Source: an uncultured Candidatus Saccharibacteria bacterium (lineage in GTDB: Bacteria > Patescibacteriota > Saccharimonadia > Saccharimonadales > Saccharimonadaceae). Taken from it: a DNA stretch of 11,455 nt. Each line of letters begins with the position of its first letter. Positions within the stretch are counted from its first letter, which is position 1. The stretch lies in NCBI GenBank assembly GCA_937958235.1, contig CALFGG010000073.1, positions 1 to 11,455 of the forward strand, in the 5' to 3' direction. The position numbers and the translations under genes were made by a program. Under the pieces are notes generated by a model. It was not told the origin of the DNA. It made no database searches and saw only the letters and a program-made list of their open reading frames with translations. Shown piece by piece: positions 1 through 8,038 of this stretch.

Positions 1-406
<406 letters not shown>

Positions 407-420
407 AGGTCAAAAGACCT
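407..420 (-). other. Hairpin just upstream of mature 16S 5' end
   Basis: The minus strand reads AGGTC-TTTT-GACCT directly before the 16S gene, a perfect 5-bp stem (6 bp if the flanking A and T pair) with a UUUU loop. Its position suggests a role in precursor rRNA folding or processing. It is not a terminator, because the rRNA follows immediately. Confidence 0.4.
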
Positions 421-529
421 TGAATATTAAATTTGAAAACTCAAATAAAAATAAAACTGACGATGAAAGAAATGGATTTCGTATGACTATAAAAATCACA
501 CATATTTACCATTTCAAATTGCACAACTG

Positions 530-544
530 AATTGTTAAATTTCA
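530..544 (-). promoter_or_regulatory. boxA-like antitermination element in the rRNA leader
   Basis: The minus strand reads TGAAATTTAACAATT, which matches the E. coli rrn leader boxA (TGCTCTTTAACAATT) at 12 of 15 positions and keeps the TTTAACAATT core. It lies in the transcribed leader between the rRNA promoter and 16S, the place where NusB/NusE load the antitermination complex in known systems. A GTTGTGC segment follows a few bases later, loosely recalling boxC. The match is by eye. Confidence 0.45.
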
Positions 545-597
545 TTTTCCAAAAGCACAGAGTTATCTTATCTATCTCGCAGCATTTGTATGCTCTA

Positions 598-626
598 ATA
601 ATAGATTACTTAAACCAAACTGTCAA
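598..626 (-). promoter_or_regulatory. rRNA operon promoter (sigma70-type)
   Basis: The minus strand carries a perfect -35 TTGACA (621-626), a 17-nt spacer and a -10 TATTAT (598-603), one base from consensus. Transcription would start near 591, giving a leader of about 185 nt before 16S. Two A-tracts lie upstream at 641-657 (minus-strand sense), resembling a distal UP element, although the 14 nt next to the -35 are not A/T-rich. This is the strongest promoter in the window, as expected for rRNA, and it separates the rRNA from the PAP2 gene that ends at 698. No terminator hairpin is visible between that gene and this promoter. Confidence 0.85.
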
Positions 627-697
627 TACATTTCTCGGACTTTTTTTATATTTTTTTAACTTTTCCTTCTTTTTACCTTTAAAGCCCTCATTTTAGC

Positions 698-1150
698 CTA
701 TAAACAGAAGATTTTAATCATCGTTGCAATTGAAATTCCTAATATAAGCCCCACCGCAGCCTCTGCCACCGTATGTCCCTCAACCACACGAAGCTTCTTA
801 ATTTTACTTCCTTCTGTTTTATTCTTGTCCGCAATTATTTTATTCAACACTTCCCCATGTTCTCCAACCGAATGTCTTACATTGATTGCATCATATATAA
901 TAATCAAGGTATTACATACTGCAAGCGCAAAAATTGTCGAAGTAAAACCACTGACATAACCTATCGTCATCGTTACTGCTGTAAAACTTGCTGTATGCCC
1001 AGACGGCATACCCCCAGATTTCACCATATAATATATAACGTCCTGAAATGTTGTTCTGCCACGCTTCTTAATAATAAAGAAAATTAACTTCAAAATCTGA
1101 GCAACAAACCAACCTAAGATAAATGCCAAAAAAACATAAAGGCTTTCCAT
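698..1150 (-). CDS. Divergent PAP2 family membrane protein (YuiD-like, DUF212)
   Basis: The 150-residue protein matches the divergent PAP2 group (Bacillus YuiD type), small membrane proteins related to acid phosphatases and vanadium haloperoxidases. Three blocks identify it: KSGGMPSGHTAS at 44-55 with the PSGH phosphatase motif, YDAINVRHSVGEH at 86-98, and EGHTVAEAAVGLILG at 124-138 with a candidate active-site histidine. Hydrophobic stretches at about 5-28, 58-88 and 128-148 indicate several membrane helices. PAP2 relatives dephosphorylate lipid phosphates or pyrophosphates, but the substrate of this subgroup is not established, so a role in lipid or cell-wall carrier metabolism is only inferred. 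The length is normal for the family. The ATG start has only a weak AGG upstream. The gene stands alone between the surface-protein gene and the rRNA promoter, after a 198-nt spacer with hairpins. It ends in TAG. Confidence 0.88.
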   Translation of the reverse strand: MESLYVFLAFILGWFVAQILKLIFFIIKKRGRTTFQDVIYYMVKSGGMPSGHTASFTAVTMTIGYVSGFTSTIFALAVCNTLIIIYDAINVRHSVGEHGEVLNKIIADKNKTEGSKIKKLRVVEGHTVAEAAVGLILGISIATMIKIFCL

Positions 1151-1186
1151 AAGCCTATTCTATCACATATTTTCTTCTGAACCAAA

Positions 1187-1216
1187 ATTATAGCCATCAT
1201 CGCTGACGGCTATAAT
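1187..1216 (-). other. Strong hairpin with GNRA tetraloop upstream of PAP2 gene
   Basis: Read on the minus strand, a 13-bp stem (ATTATAGCCGTCA with TGATGGCTATAAT, one G-U pair) closes on a GCGA tetraloop. Neighbouring A/T and G-U pairs could lengthen it to about 16 bp. The wobble pair and GNRA loop make sense only on the minus-strand RNA, which favours a structure in that transcript. It lies 36 nt before the PAP2 start codon and downstream of the surface-protein gene. Only UUUU follows, partly inside the stem, so it could be a weak terminator of the upstream gene or a leader structure of the PAP2 mRNA. Confidence 0.55.
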
Positions 1217-1229
1217 TCTCTATAAAGAT

Positions 1230-1248
1230 TATAGGTGTAATACCTATA
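1230..1248 (-). other. 7-bp inverted repeat (TATAGGT/ACCTATA)
   Basis: A perfect 7-bp stem with a 5-nt loop lies 13 nt from the GNRA hairpin. No U-tract follows, so it is not an intrinsic terminator by itself. It could be a protein-binding dyad or part of a structured 3' or leader RNA. Confidence 0.35.
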
Positions 1249-1348
1249 GCAGGATATAGAATCTTTTAAGGTGCACTTCTTCTCAATTCACCGACGATAT
1301 GTTGAGAGATTTTTTGCTATGAAGAGAGAGCTATCGCCGGCTATCGTT

Positions 1349-2899
1349 CTAGTTTGAAATAGATTTCTTTTTTGAACGAATTGAGAAGAAGATCTTGTGA
1401 AGTATGGCACCTAAGACTGTGCCTCCGATAAACCAAGCCCACCATAGCGAGATACCAGTATTCTCCTTTTTAATTTCGCCTAACTTTGGTACCTCATTAA
1501 GGCTGCCATCATTCTTGTTACCTATTTCTTTACTCTGATCCTTATCATCCTGAGATATAGTACCCACCTCGTTTTCTACCTCTATCTCAGTCTTCGTATC
1601 ATTTTCCGTATCAGAGCCATTTCCATCTTCAGTAGTCTTCTCCGTAGCTAACACTGACACATTATTCCTCTTTCTATCTTTTGTATAATCTGTATTTTTT
1701 ACTTCCCCAAGATTAGTTTGTGGTTTTTCTACTACCACATTATGATGCTCATTTACTTTATCTTCTTTATTTATTTCTTCCTTATTCTTGGCTCCCCCTT
1801 CCTCATTTTTCTTCTCAGCTAATTCACCAGCCTTATTTTTAGGCTCCCCTTCTGTCTTTTTATCCGTTTTCTCAGATTCTTTTGAATCTCCTGAATTTTC
1901 CTTTCTTGTAGTTTCATCTTGTTTTTCAGGCTTCTTTGATTCCTCAGGTATTTTCTTCTCGTCAGAAGCTTTTGGAGTATCAGGTTTCTTTGACTCCTCA
2001 GGCTTCTTCTTTCCATTCGAGGCCTTTGAATTATCAGGCTTTTTTGGCTCTTCTGGATACGTTCCATTTTCCTTCTTTTCAGTGACCGCATCACTATTCA
2101 GATAACCATCCTCTGCTTTTAACTTCATCCCTTCTTGATATTTTCTTGGAGCATCATGTACTACATATCTCGCGTTCCACGATGTCTTTGTTGTATCAAA
2201 ACTTTTAACTCTACAGTCTTTTCCAGGGTACCATTCCCCCATGCAGTCATCCTTAAAGAGAACACGACCATTGTAATATTGACCATCATCTAATTGCACC
2301 ATAAACACAACATCATTTGACCATTCATAAAATAGATCGAAGGTTGGCTTAATCCAAAAGTAACGTTCACCTGTATCATGACGATCTTTAATCTCTTCAT
2401 AATCGAATTTACTAGCCAATAATTTTGTCGTCCATTCGTCATCAAATTTATTCGCCTCATATAAACCAGCATTATCAATTGCAAAACCATACCATCTAAC
2501 CGATGCAAATCCAATTCTCTTAATCTTATGCTGGCCTAGCCATTTCTTACTAATTGAAAATTCAATCTGGCTATTTGTTCTATCAATTCGATCAAGACTT
2601 ACCGCAAGTTTTCCGTCTACAAAAGGTACTGGCAAGTGAATATGTCCGTCGTATTTTGGTGGTACTGATTTTAGAGGTTCAATTTCCCAGTTTCCTTCTG
2701 GCACATTTGGATGTTCCTGATTTGGCACATTTGCACTCATTGATAGTATTTTATTCGTCGCCATTGTCGGTACACTAAAATTCATTGCCATTACCGCGCT
2801 TGCCGCCACCGTTAATAGCCCCGCACCAATATAATTTCTCCTTATTACACCAGCTGTCGCCGTGGCGCCTTTTTTGGTATTTCTGATGTGTTCATTCAT
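1349..2899 (-). CDS. Secreted, membrane-anchored surface protein with K/E/P-rich stalk
   Basis: I do not recognise a named family; the layout is that of a cell-surface protein. From ATG 2899 it has 516 residues. A basic N-terminus with a hydrophobic segment at about 22-43 looks like a signal peptide, with possible cleavage near TMA-TN (47-48). Residues about 60-260 form a Trp/Tyr-rich, probably globular domain with only two cysteines (219 and 229), a possible disulfide. Residues about 275-480 are highly charged low-complexity sequence, including 18-residue repeats, likely an extended stalk. A hydrophobic helix at about 483-507 and a basic tail (RSKKKS) anchor the C-terminus, with no LPxTG motif. 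ATG 2899 is chosen because AGTGAGGT sits 7 nt upstream; an in-frame GTG at 2932 would add 11 residues but lacks a well-spaced ribosome binding site. It follows the gyrA terminator, so it is probably transcribed alone. A role in attachment to a host cell is inference. Confidence 0.8.
   Translation of the reverse strand: MNEHIRNTKKGATATAGVIRRNYIGAGLLTVAASAVMAMNFSVPTMATNKILSMSANVPNQEHPNVPEGNWEIEPLKSVPPKYDGHIHLPVPFVDGKLAVSLDRIDRTNSQIEFSISKKWLGQHKIKRIGFASVRWYGFAIDNAGLYEANKFDDEWTTKLLASKFDYEEIKDRHDTGERYFWIKPTFDLFYEWSNDVVFMVQLDDGQYYNGRVLFKDDCMGEWYPGKDCRVKSFDTTKTSWNARYVVHDAPRKYQEGMKLKAEDGYLNSDAVTEKKENGTYPEEPKKPDNSKASNGKKKPEESKKPDTPKASDEKKIPEESKKPEKQDETTRKENSGDSKESEKTDKKTEGEPKNKAGELAEKKNEEGGAKNKEEINKEDKVNEHHNVVVEKPQTNLGEVKNTDYTKDRKRNNVSVLATEKTTEDGNGSDTENDTKTEIEVENEVGTISQDDKDQSKEIGNKNDGSLNEVPKLGEIKKENTGISLWWAWFIGGTVLGAILHKIFFSIRSKKKSISN
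1895..2056 (-). repeat. Three 54-nt in-gene repeats (18-residue units)
   Basis: Residues 282-299, 300-317 and 318-335 of the surface protein repeat a unit of the form PEExKKPDxxKASxxKKx. Units one and two are closely similar, and the third keeps only PEESKKPE before diverging. Such tandem units usually change copy number between strains and lengthen or shorten the stalk. That they vary here is inference. Confidence 0.75.
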
Positions 2900-2906
2900 T
2901 TTCTTT

Positions 2907-2914
2907 ACCTCACT
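2907..2914 (-). promoter_or_regulatory. Ribosome binding site that fixes the surface-protein start
   Basis: The minus strand reads AGTGAGGT, complementary to the anti-Shine-Dalgarno, 7 nt before ATG 2899. It lies inside the longer GTG-started reading frame, which argues for the shorter protein. Confidence 0.75.
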
Positions 2915-2983
2915 TAGATTTCTTTTGCCCACACCTTAACACGGAGTCCTCAAAATACGCAAACATTACCATTTTATTTTTTC

Positions 2984-3001
2984 ATTTTACAGAGGTAAAA
3001 T
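2984..3001 (-). promoter_or_regulatory. 7-bp dyad (ATTTTAC/GTAAAAT), possible operator
   Basis: This is a perfect 7-bp inverted repeat around a 4-nt centre, 85-102 nt upstream of the surface-protein ATG. It has too little G+C to act as a terminator and could be an operator. No convincing -35/-10 pair was found in 2900-3090, so its position relative to a promoter is unknown. Confidence 0.3.
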
Positions 3002-3020
3002 CTTCATTTTTTCACTTTGT

Positions 3021-3055
3021 CATAAGCAAGATATTTTAATGCATAAGCAAGATAT
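3021..3055. repeat. 14-bp direct repeat on a 21-bp period
   Basis: CATAAGCAAGATAT occurs exactly twice, at 3021-3034 and 3042-3055. The 21-bp period is two turns of B-DNA, so both copies face the same side of the helix, as in operators bound by pairs of regulator dimers. The repeat lies between the gyrA terminator and the surface-protein gene, about 120-155 nt before its start. The factor is unknown. Confidence 0.6.
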
Positions 3056-3093
3056 CTACCTTTTTTCACGCCAATACTTCCAATGAATTACAT

Positions 3094-3120
3094 AAAAAAT
3101 ACCCCGTTTCCGGAGTATTT
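3094..3120 (-). terminator. Intrinsic terminator of the gyrBA operon
   Basis: On the minus strand a 10-bp stem (AAATACTCCG with CGGGGTATTT, one G-U pair) closes on a GAAA tetraloop and runs into six Us, 25 nt after the gyrA stop. The opposite strand also ends in a T-run (3118-3123), so it could work both ways, but the loop and the absence of genes on the plus strand favour minus. It insulates the surface-protein gene from gyrase transcription. Confidence 0.92.
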
Positions 3121-3145
3121 TTTAAATATTTAGAGATTAATATTT

Positions 3146-5833
3146 CTATTCTTCTTCCTCAGATTCCTCTTCTTTATCTTCTGGTAAGACAATCCCAAGC
3201 GATGCAACCGTATCGTCATCTGCAAGTCGCATAATTCTAACTCCTTGAGTTGCGCGACCTAATACCGGAATATCTTTAACTGCTACACGAATTGCCTGAC
3301 CCAAACTAGACATCATAATTACTTCTGAAGCTTCTGGATCTAATGTATGTACCGCCACAATTGGGCCAGTCTTCTCCGTTACGGAAGCCACCTTAATTCC
3401 GACACCGCCACGCTTATGCGTTGGGAAGTTAGAAACTAGTGTTGCTTTTCCGTAACCGTTAGCTGACACTGCAATTAGAGTCTGCTTTGGATCCGTTACT
3501 ACGTCCATCCCCACTACTTCATCTTTTGGTCTCAATCTAATACCACGCACCCCCATCGCTGAACGACCCATCGCCCTTACGTCTTCCTCATTAAAGCGGA
3601 TTGCTTGACCGGCTGAAGTTGAAATAATAATATCATTCTTCCCCGTTGTCGCCTTCACCCACTTCAATTCATCTCCTGGATCCAACTTAATCGTAATCAA
3701 ACCATTTGAACGTACGTTCATATAATTCTTTGTTTCAGTCTTTTTGATCGTACCTTTTTTAGTTGCCATAAAGAGATAACCCGTCTCAGGATCGATTCCA
3801 TCACTATGCTTAATAATCTCCGTAATTTTCTCATCTGGATGCATATTAAGTAGGTTCACCGCTGCAGTCCCCTTCGCAGTCAACGAAGCCTGCGGCACTT
3901 CATAGGCCTTCATCTTGAAGATTCGTCCCTGTGAAGTAAAGAAATACAAGAAATCATGTGAATTAGCCGTAATAATCTGCGAAATCACATCTTCTTCCTT
4001 CGTAGTCATACCTCGCTTACCTTTTCCACCCCTATTCTGACGATGAAAATCGGTCTGTGACACACGTTTAATATAGTTCTCTGCTGTTAATAAAACGACA
4101 CTTTCCTCTTCAGGAATCAGCTCTTCTTCTGAGAACTTGCCAAGCTCATGATTAAACATCTTGCTACGACGCTTATCACCATATTTATCCTTCATGGCCA
4201 ACAGCTCATCTTTGACTACGGCAAGTACCTTTGCTTCATCGGCAAGAATTTCTTCATATTTTGCAATCATTGCCATTAATTCTTGGAGTTCAGCTTCAAT
4301 TTTATCTCGTTCAAGTCCTTGTAAGCGGCGAAGTTGCATTGCCAAAATAGCTGCAGCCTGAATTTCAGACAGACCAAAACGCTCCATCAAGCGTTTATCC
4401 GCGTCATCATAAGATTCACGAATAGTTTTAATCACTTCGTCAATGTTATCTAGAGCAATCTTCAAACCTTCGAGAATGTGAGCACGCTCTTTTGCTTTCC
4501 TTAGATCATACTCCGTACGGCGACGAATTACTTTCTGACGATGCTTGATAAATTCCGCCAGAATTTCCTTCAATCCCATAATACGAGGCTGGATACCATT
4601 AACTAACGCCAAAACATTATAATGGAAAGTCGTCTGCAAATCAGTCATCTTATATAACTGGTTCAAAATCTTCTTTGGATAAGCATCCTTTTTTAGTTCC
4701 ACCACTACTCGAATCTTACCTCGTGCCGATTCATCCCTTGCATCAGCAATATGAGTCAATTTTTTATCCAATACTAATTGACGAACTTTCTCGATAAAAG
4801 ATTCCTTACTCATACCATATGGCACTTCAGTGATCACAATATTAAAGCGACCATTTTTACGTTCTTCAATATCTGCAATTGCCCTAATTGTCACTGAACC
4901 TTTACCCGTTGCATAGGCCTGCTTCATTGGCGCTCCACCATAAACCTCAGCACCAGTTGGAAAATCAGGACCTTTTACATGCTTCAGCAAATCATCGAGC
5001 GTTGCATCAGGATTGTCGATTAACGACACGGTCGCGTCTACAACTTCCCCAAGGTTATGTGGTGGAATATTTGTAGCCATACCAACCGCAATACCCATCT
5101 GGCCATTCAATAGAATATTTGGCACCGCAGCAGGTAACACGACTGGTTCCTTCTCTGTACCATCGAAGTTATCACGAAAATCAACCGTCTCTTTTTCAAT
5201 ATCAGACAACAGCTCCGCTCCCACCTTATCCATACGTGCCTCTGTATAACGAGAAGCTGCCGGGTCATCACCGTCCATCGAACCAAAGTTACCCTGCCCC
5301 TCAACCAAGGTATAACGCATCTTCCATGGCTGCGCCAAGTTTACCATTGCATCATAAATTGACGAGTCACCGTGTGGGTGGTACTTACCCATTACCTCAC
5401 CAACGATACGTGCAGATTTTACCGTAGCATGTGGAGCCTTCCAACCATTTTTATACATCGCATAAAGTATACGACGATGTACTGGCTTCAAACCATCCCT
5501 CACATCTGGCAGTGCACGATCAATAATTACTGACATCGAGTAACGCAGGAAGGAGTCTTCCATCACATTCTCAACCGTCAATTCCTCTACGCCGTCCTCA
5601 GCTCGCCTTGCCGTTAAGCCACCAACATGGACATCTTCCTCTGTTTCACTAGCTTTCGTTTCTTCAGTCTCATCTACTTCATTCTCGTCAGCCTCAAGTC
5701 TCTTCTCTTTCAAGTCTGGGGTTTTGCCCATAGTTTCATCTACACCTTTATCGTCAGTCGCATCTGGCACACCGCCAACCTTACTCACTTTTTCATTGTC
5801 TAGATTCTCTGGATTGTTTTTATTCTCTTTCAT
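3146..5833 (-). CDS. gyrA: DNA gyrase subunit A
   Basis: This is the breakage-reunion subunit of DNA gyrase, acting with GyrB as A2B2 to introduce negative supercoils using ATP. Of 895 residues, about 1-77 are an acidic low-complexity extension, and the conserved core starts at about 86. [10 protein letters not shown] (152-161) holds the quinolone-resistance region with the usual Ser and Asp at the positions of E. coli S83 and D87. RYTEAR (195-200) contains the catalytic tyrosine (196). The GyrA box QNRGGKG (599-605) and the following beta-propeller repeats mark it as GyrA rather than ParC. The C-terminus is acidic (ESEEEE). Three ATGs stand in a row; the third (5833) is chosen because AAAGG lies 7 nt before it. 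gyrB ends 17 nt upstream, so the two are co-transcribed. The total exceeds common GyrA lengths (about 820-875), owing mainly to the N-terminal extension. It ends in TAG. Confidence 0.97.
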   Translation of the reverse strand: MKENKNNPENLDNEKVSKVGGVPDATDDKGVDETMGKTPDLKEKRLEADENEVDETEETKASETEEDVHVGGLTARRAEDGVEELTVENVMEDSFLRYSMSVIIDRALPDVRDGLKPVHRRILYAMYKNGWKAPHATVKSARIVGEVMGKYHPHGDSSIYDAMVNLAQPWKMRYTLVEGQGNFGSMDGDDPAASRYTEARMDKVGAELLSDIEKETVDFRDNFDGTEKEPVVLPAAVPNILLNGQMGIAVGMATNIPPHNLGEVVDATVSLIDNPDATLDDLLKHVKGPDFPTGAEVYGGAPMKQAYATGKGSVTIRAIADIEERKNGRFNIVITEVPYGMSKESFIEKVRQLVLDKKLTHIADARDESARGKIRVVVELKKDAYPKKILNQLYKMTDLQTTFHYNVLALVNGIQPRIMGLKEILAEFIKHRQKVIRRRTEYDLRKAKERAHILEGLKIALDNIDEVIKTIRESYDDADKRLMERFGLSEIQAAAILAMQLRRLQGLERDKIEAELQELMAMIAKYEEILADEAKVLAVVKDELLAMKDKYGDKRRSKMFNHELGKFSEEELIPEEESVVLLTAENYIKRVSQTDFHRQNRGGKGKRGMTTKEEDVISQIITANSHDFLYFFTSQGRIFKMKAYEVPQASLTAKGTAAVNLLNMHPDEKITEIIKHSDGIDPETGYLFMATKKGTIKKTETKNYMNVRSNGLITIKLDPGDELKWVKATTGKNDIIISTSAGQAIRFNEEDVRAMGRSAMGVRGIRLRPKDEVVGMDVVTDPKQTLIAVSANGYGKATLVSNFPTHKRGGVGIKVASVTEKTGPIVAVHTLDPEASEVIMMSSLGQAIRVAVKDIPVLGRATQGVRIMRLADDDTVASLGIVLPEDKEEESEEEE

Positions 5834-5850
5834 CATCATTCCTTTCTAGA

Positions 5851-7839
5851 CTAGAAGTCCAAATCATCAATTTTAACAGTTGAAGCTCGTGACTGAATAA
5901 AGTTTTTACGAAGTTCCACCTCCTGGCCCATCAGTTTCGTAAAGATTGCATCTGCCTTTTCCGCGTCTTCAATATTCACTCTCACCAACACTCGATTATC
6001 TGGATTCATTGTCGTATCCCAAAGTTGTTGTGCATTCATTTCACCAAGACCCTTAAAGCGCTGTTGTGCAGTATATCCAGCCTGCTTAAATCTCTCATCC
6101 TCAGGGTTAATCTTTAAGCCCTCTTTCTTTCGCTCTTCAATTCTCGCGGCAATTTTTGCTTCCAACGCTTCTTCATCATAAATATAATCGATCTTCCTAT
6201 TTGAACCCGTACCCTTAATCAAGCCAAATAGTGGTGGCTTCGCAAGATAAACATGTCCACCCTTTACTACTTCTGGCATATAGCGGAAGAAGAAAGTAAG
6301 AAGTAAGGTTGAAATATGCGCACCATCAACATCAGCATCGGTCATGAAAACAATCTTGTAGTAGCGTAAACCAGATAGATCAAACTGATCACCAATCCCT
6401 ACCCCAAGCGCCTTAATCAAAGAAACTAATTCTGCGTTCGCATACATTTTATCCAATCTAGCACGTTCGGTATTCAACACCTTACCACGTAGTGGCAAAA
6501 TTGCCTGAATCTTTGAATTACGTCCTTCTTTTGCTGAACCAGCCGCCGAGTTACCCTCGACGATAAATAATTCACATTCTGTACGATCTCTTGATGAACA
6601 ATCAGCTAGCTTTGAAGGCAAGTTCAATCCTTCAAAGGCACCCTTACGAATTACATTATCGCGCGCCGCTCTTGCTGCCTTACGTGCTCGTGCAGCCAAA
6701 GTTGCCTTCCCCACAATTTTCTTCGCAATTGCCGGGTTCTCCTCAAGATAATAGCCAAAATATTCTGACATTACCTTATCTACATAACCACGTACTTCTG
6801 GGTTACCTAACTTATTTTTAGTCTGGCCTTCAAACTCTGGATTTGGAATTTTTACAGAGATTACCGCCGTCAAACCTTCCTTAATATCATCGCCAGTTAG
6901 GTTGTCCTCTTTCTCTTTTAGCAGATTATTACGTCTCGCATAGTCATTAATTGTACGATTTAGAGCCGTTCTAAAACCAACCACATGTGTTCCACCTTCA
7001 GGGGTCAACACGTTGTTAGCGAATGGCTTCATAGTTTCCGCATAGGTATCATTATATTGCACTGCAATCTCCACCTCTGCTTCCTCAATCTGCTTATCAA
7101 CATAAAAAATGTCGTCAGCTAGGACTTCCTTACTTTCATTCAAACGCTTTACGTAGCTCTTGATACCACCTTCAAAATAGAAAGTTTCTCTTTCTCCGGT
7201 TCTCTCATCAAATACAGAAATTAAAATTCCCTTAGTTAAGTATGCCTGATGTCTTGCATAATGCGCCACCCAATCATAGTCAAAAGTAGTTGTCTCTTTA
7301 AAGATTGTTGGATCAGGGTAAAAAGTAATACAGGTACCTTGTTTATCAGTCTTCTTTGAGGTATCAAGCTGCATAATTGGCTTACCTGTTTCAAATTCAA
7401 TATGATGAACTTTTTTATCTCGGTAAACTTCCGCAATCATCTTGGTTGAAAGAGCATTCACTACTGATGAACCAACACCGTGCAAACCTGATGAAACCTT
7501 GTACCCACCGCCACCAAATTTACCACCAGCATGCAGAACAGTTAATACTGTCTCAAGTGTTGATTTATGTGTTTTTGGATGAATATCTACTGGAATACCA
7601 CGTCCGTTATCTTCAACTCTCACACCACCATCACTCTGCAATGTAATCAATACCTTAGTCGCAAAACCTGCGATCGCCTCATCAATTGAGTTGTCTGCAA
7701 TTTCTTTTACTAAGTGATGTAAACCATCGTATCCGGTCGACCCAATATACATACCTGGGCGTACACGAACCGGCTCTAGCCCTTCTAGGACCTGGATTTC
7801 GGAACTATCGTATTCCTCAATTTTTTGTTTTTCAGCCAT
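5851..7839 (-). CDS. gyrB: DNA gyrase subunit B
   Basis: This is the ATPase subunit of gyrase, partner of the adjacent GyrA. In 662 residues it has a GHKL ATPase domain (about 10-220; catalytic Glu46 and Asn50 in HHLVKEIADNSIDEA, Asp77 in VEDNGRGIP, and a glycine-rich lid near 106-125), a transducer domain, and a TOPRIM domain with Glu428 in VEGNSAAGSAK and the metal-binding DADVD at 501-505. The C-terminal block with FKGLGEMNAQQLW is typical. The length fits GyrB proteins that lack the E. coli insertion. The TOPRIM motif is unusual: Asn430 and Arg451 replace the residues equivalent to E. coli Asp426 and Lys447. ATG 7839 is chosen, with GAGGT 9 nt before it; an in-frame TTG one codon upstream, spaced 6 nt, cannot be excluded. 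A sigma70-type promoter lies at 7967-7995. It ends in TAG. Confidence 0.97.
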   Translation of the reverse strand: MAEKQKIEEYDSSEIQVLEGLEPVRVRPGMYIGSTGYDGLHHLVKEIADNSIDEAIAGFATKVLITLQSDGGVRVEDNGRGIPVDIHPKTHKSTLETVLTVLHAGGKFGGGGYKVSSGLHGVGSSVVNALSTKMIAEVYRDKKVHHIEFETGKPIMQLDTSKKTDKQGTCITFYPDPTIFKETTTFDYDWVAHYARHQAYLTKGILISVFDERTGERETFYFEGGIKSYVKRLNESKEVLADDIFYVDKQIEEAEVEIAVQYNDTYAETMKPFANNVLTPEGGTHVVGFRTALNRTINDYARRNNLLKEKEDNLTGDDIKEGLTAVISVKIPNPEFEGQTKNKLGNPEVRGYVDKVMSEYFGYYLEENPAIAKKIVGKATLAARARKAARAARDNVIRKGAFEGLNLPSKLADCSSRDRTECELFIVEGNSAAGSAKEGRNSKIQAILPLRGKVLNTERARLDKMYANAELVSLIKALGVGIGDQFDLSGLRYYKIVFMTDADVDGAHISTLLLTFFFRYMPEVVKGGHVYLAKPPLFGLIKGTGSNRKIDYIYDEEALEAKIAARIEERKKEGLKINPEDERFKQAGYTAQQRFKGLGEMNAQQLWDTTMNPDNRVLVRVNIEDAEKADAIFTKLMGQEVELRKNFIQSRASTVKIDDLDF

Positions 7840-7966
7840 CAAACAAATACCTCATTAAGTTTTTTATGCTGATACCAAAGACTCGCTGTAAAATTCGATC
7901 CTCTCTTGATTAAAAGTCAAACTCAAGATTAAACTAAATCGTTCACCTCACTCGATATCTGTCTCC

Positions 7967-7995
7967 AGTTTACTCTTTCCTCCCCAAGCTGTCAA
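7967..7995 (-). promoter_or_regulatory. Probable gyrBA promoter
   Basis: The minus strand has a perfect -35 TTGACA (7990-7995), a 17-nt spacer and -10 TAAACT (7967-7972), which matches TATAAT at four of six positions. Initiation near 7960 would give a leader of about 120 nt before gyrB. A less than perfect -10 is common at gyrase promoters, which respond to supercoiling in other bacteria; that response here is only inferred. Confidence 0.65.
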
Positions 7996-8018
7996 GATAA
8001 ACACCCCGTTTAACGCAT

Positions 8019-8038
8019 TCTAAGGGCCTCTAAGGGCA
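8019..8038. repeat. Tandem 10-bp repeat upstream of the gyrase promoter
   Basis: TCTAAGGGCC is followed directly by TCTAAGGGCA, so nine of ten bases repeat with a period of about one helical turn. The pair lies 23 nt upstream of the -35 box, a usual place for an activator site. With only two copies it could also be a chance duplication. Confidence 0.45.

Noticed and set aside
1330..1346. GCTATCG direct repeat around the surface-protein stop codon
   Set aside because: Two 7-bp copies ten bases apart partly overlapping coding sequence are too short to separate from chance.
1373..1445. Possible sortase signal in the surface protein (ENTG, hydrophobic stretch, basic tail)
   Set aside because: The order resembles an LPxTG anchor, but the Leu-Pro is missing and the residues before TG are KKEN. 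A plain transmembrane anchor explains it.
1788..2105. Long plus-strand reading frame opposite the surface-protein stalk
   Set aside because: Its Ser/Phe-rich product is the antisense shadow of Glu/Lys-rich codons, and no ribosome binding site or family match supports it. The same reasoning removes the other plus-strand frames opposite gyrA, gyrB and the ATPase.
2930..2932. GTG as the start of the surface protein
   Set aside because: It would put the strong AGTGAGGT site inside the gene, and the only purine-rich sequence before it is almost touching the GTG.
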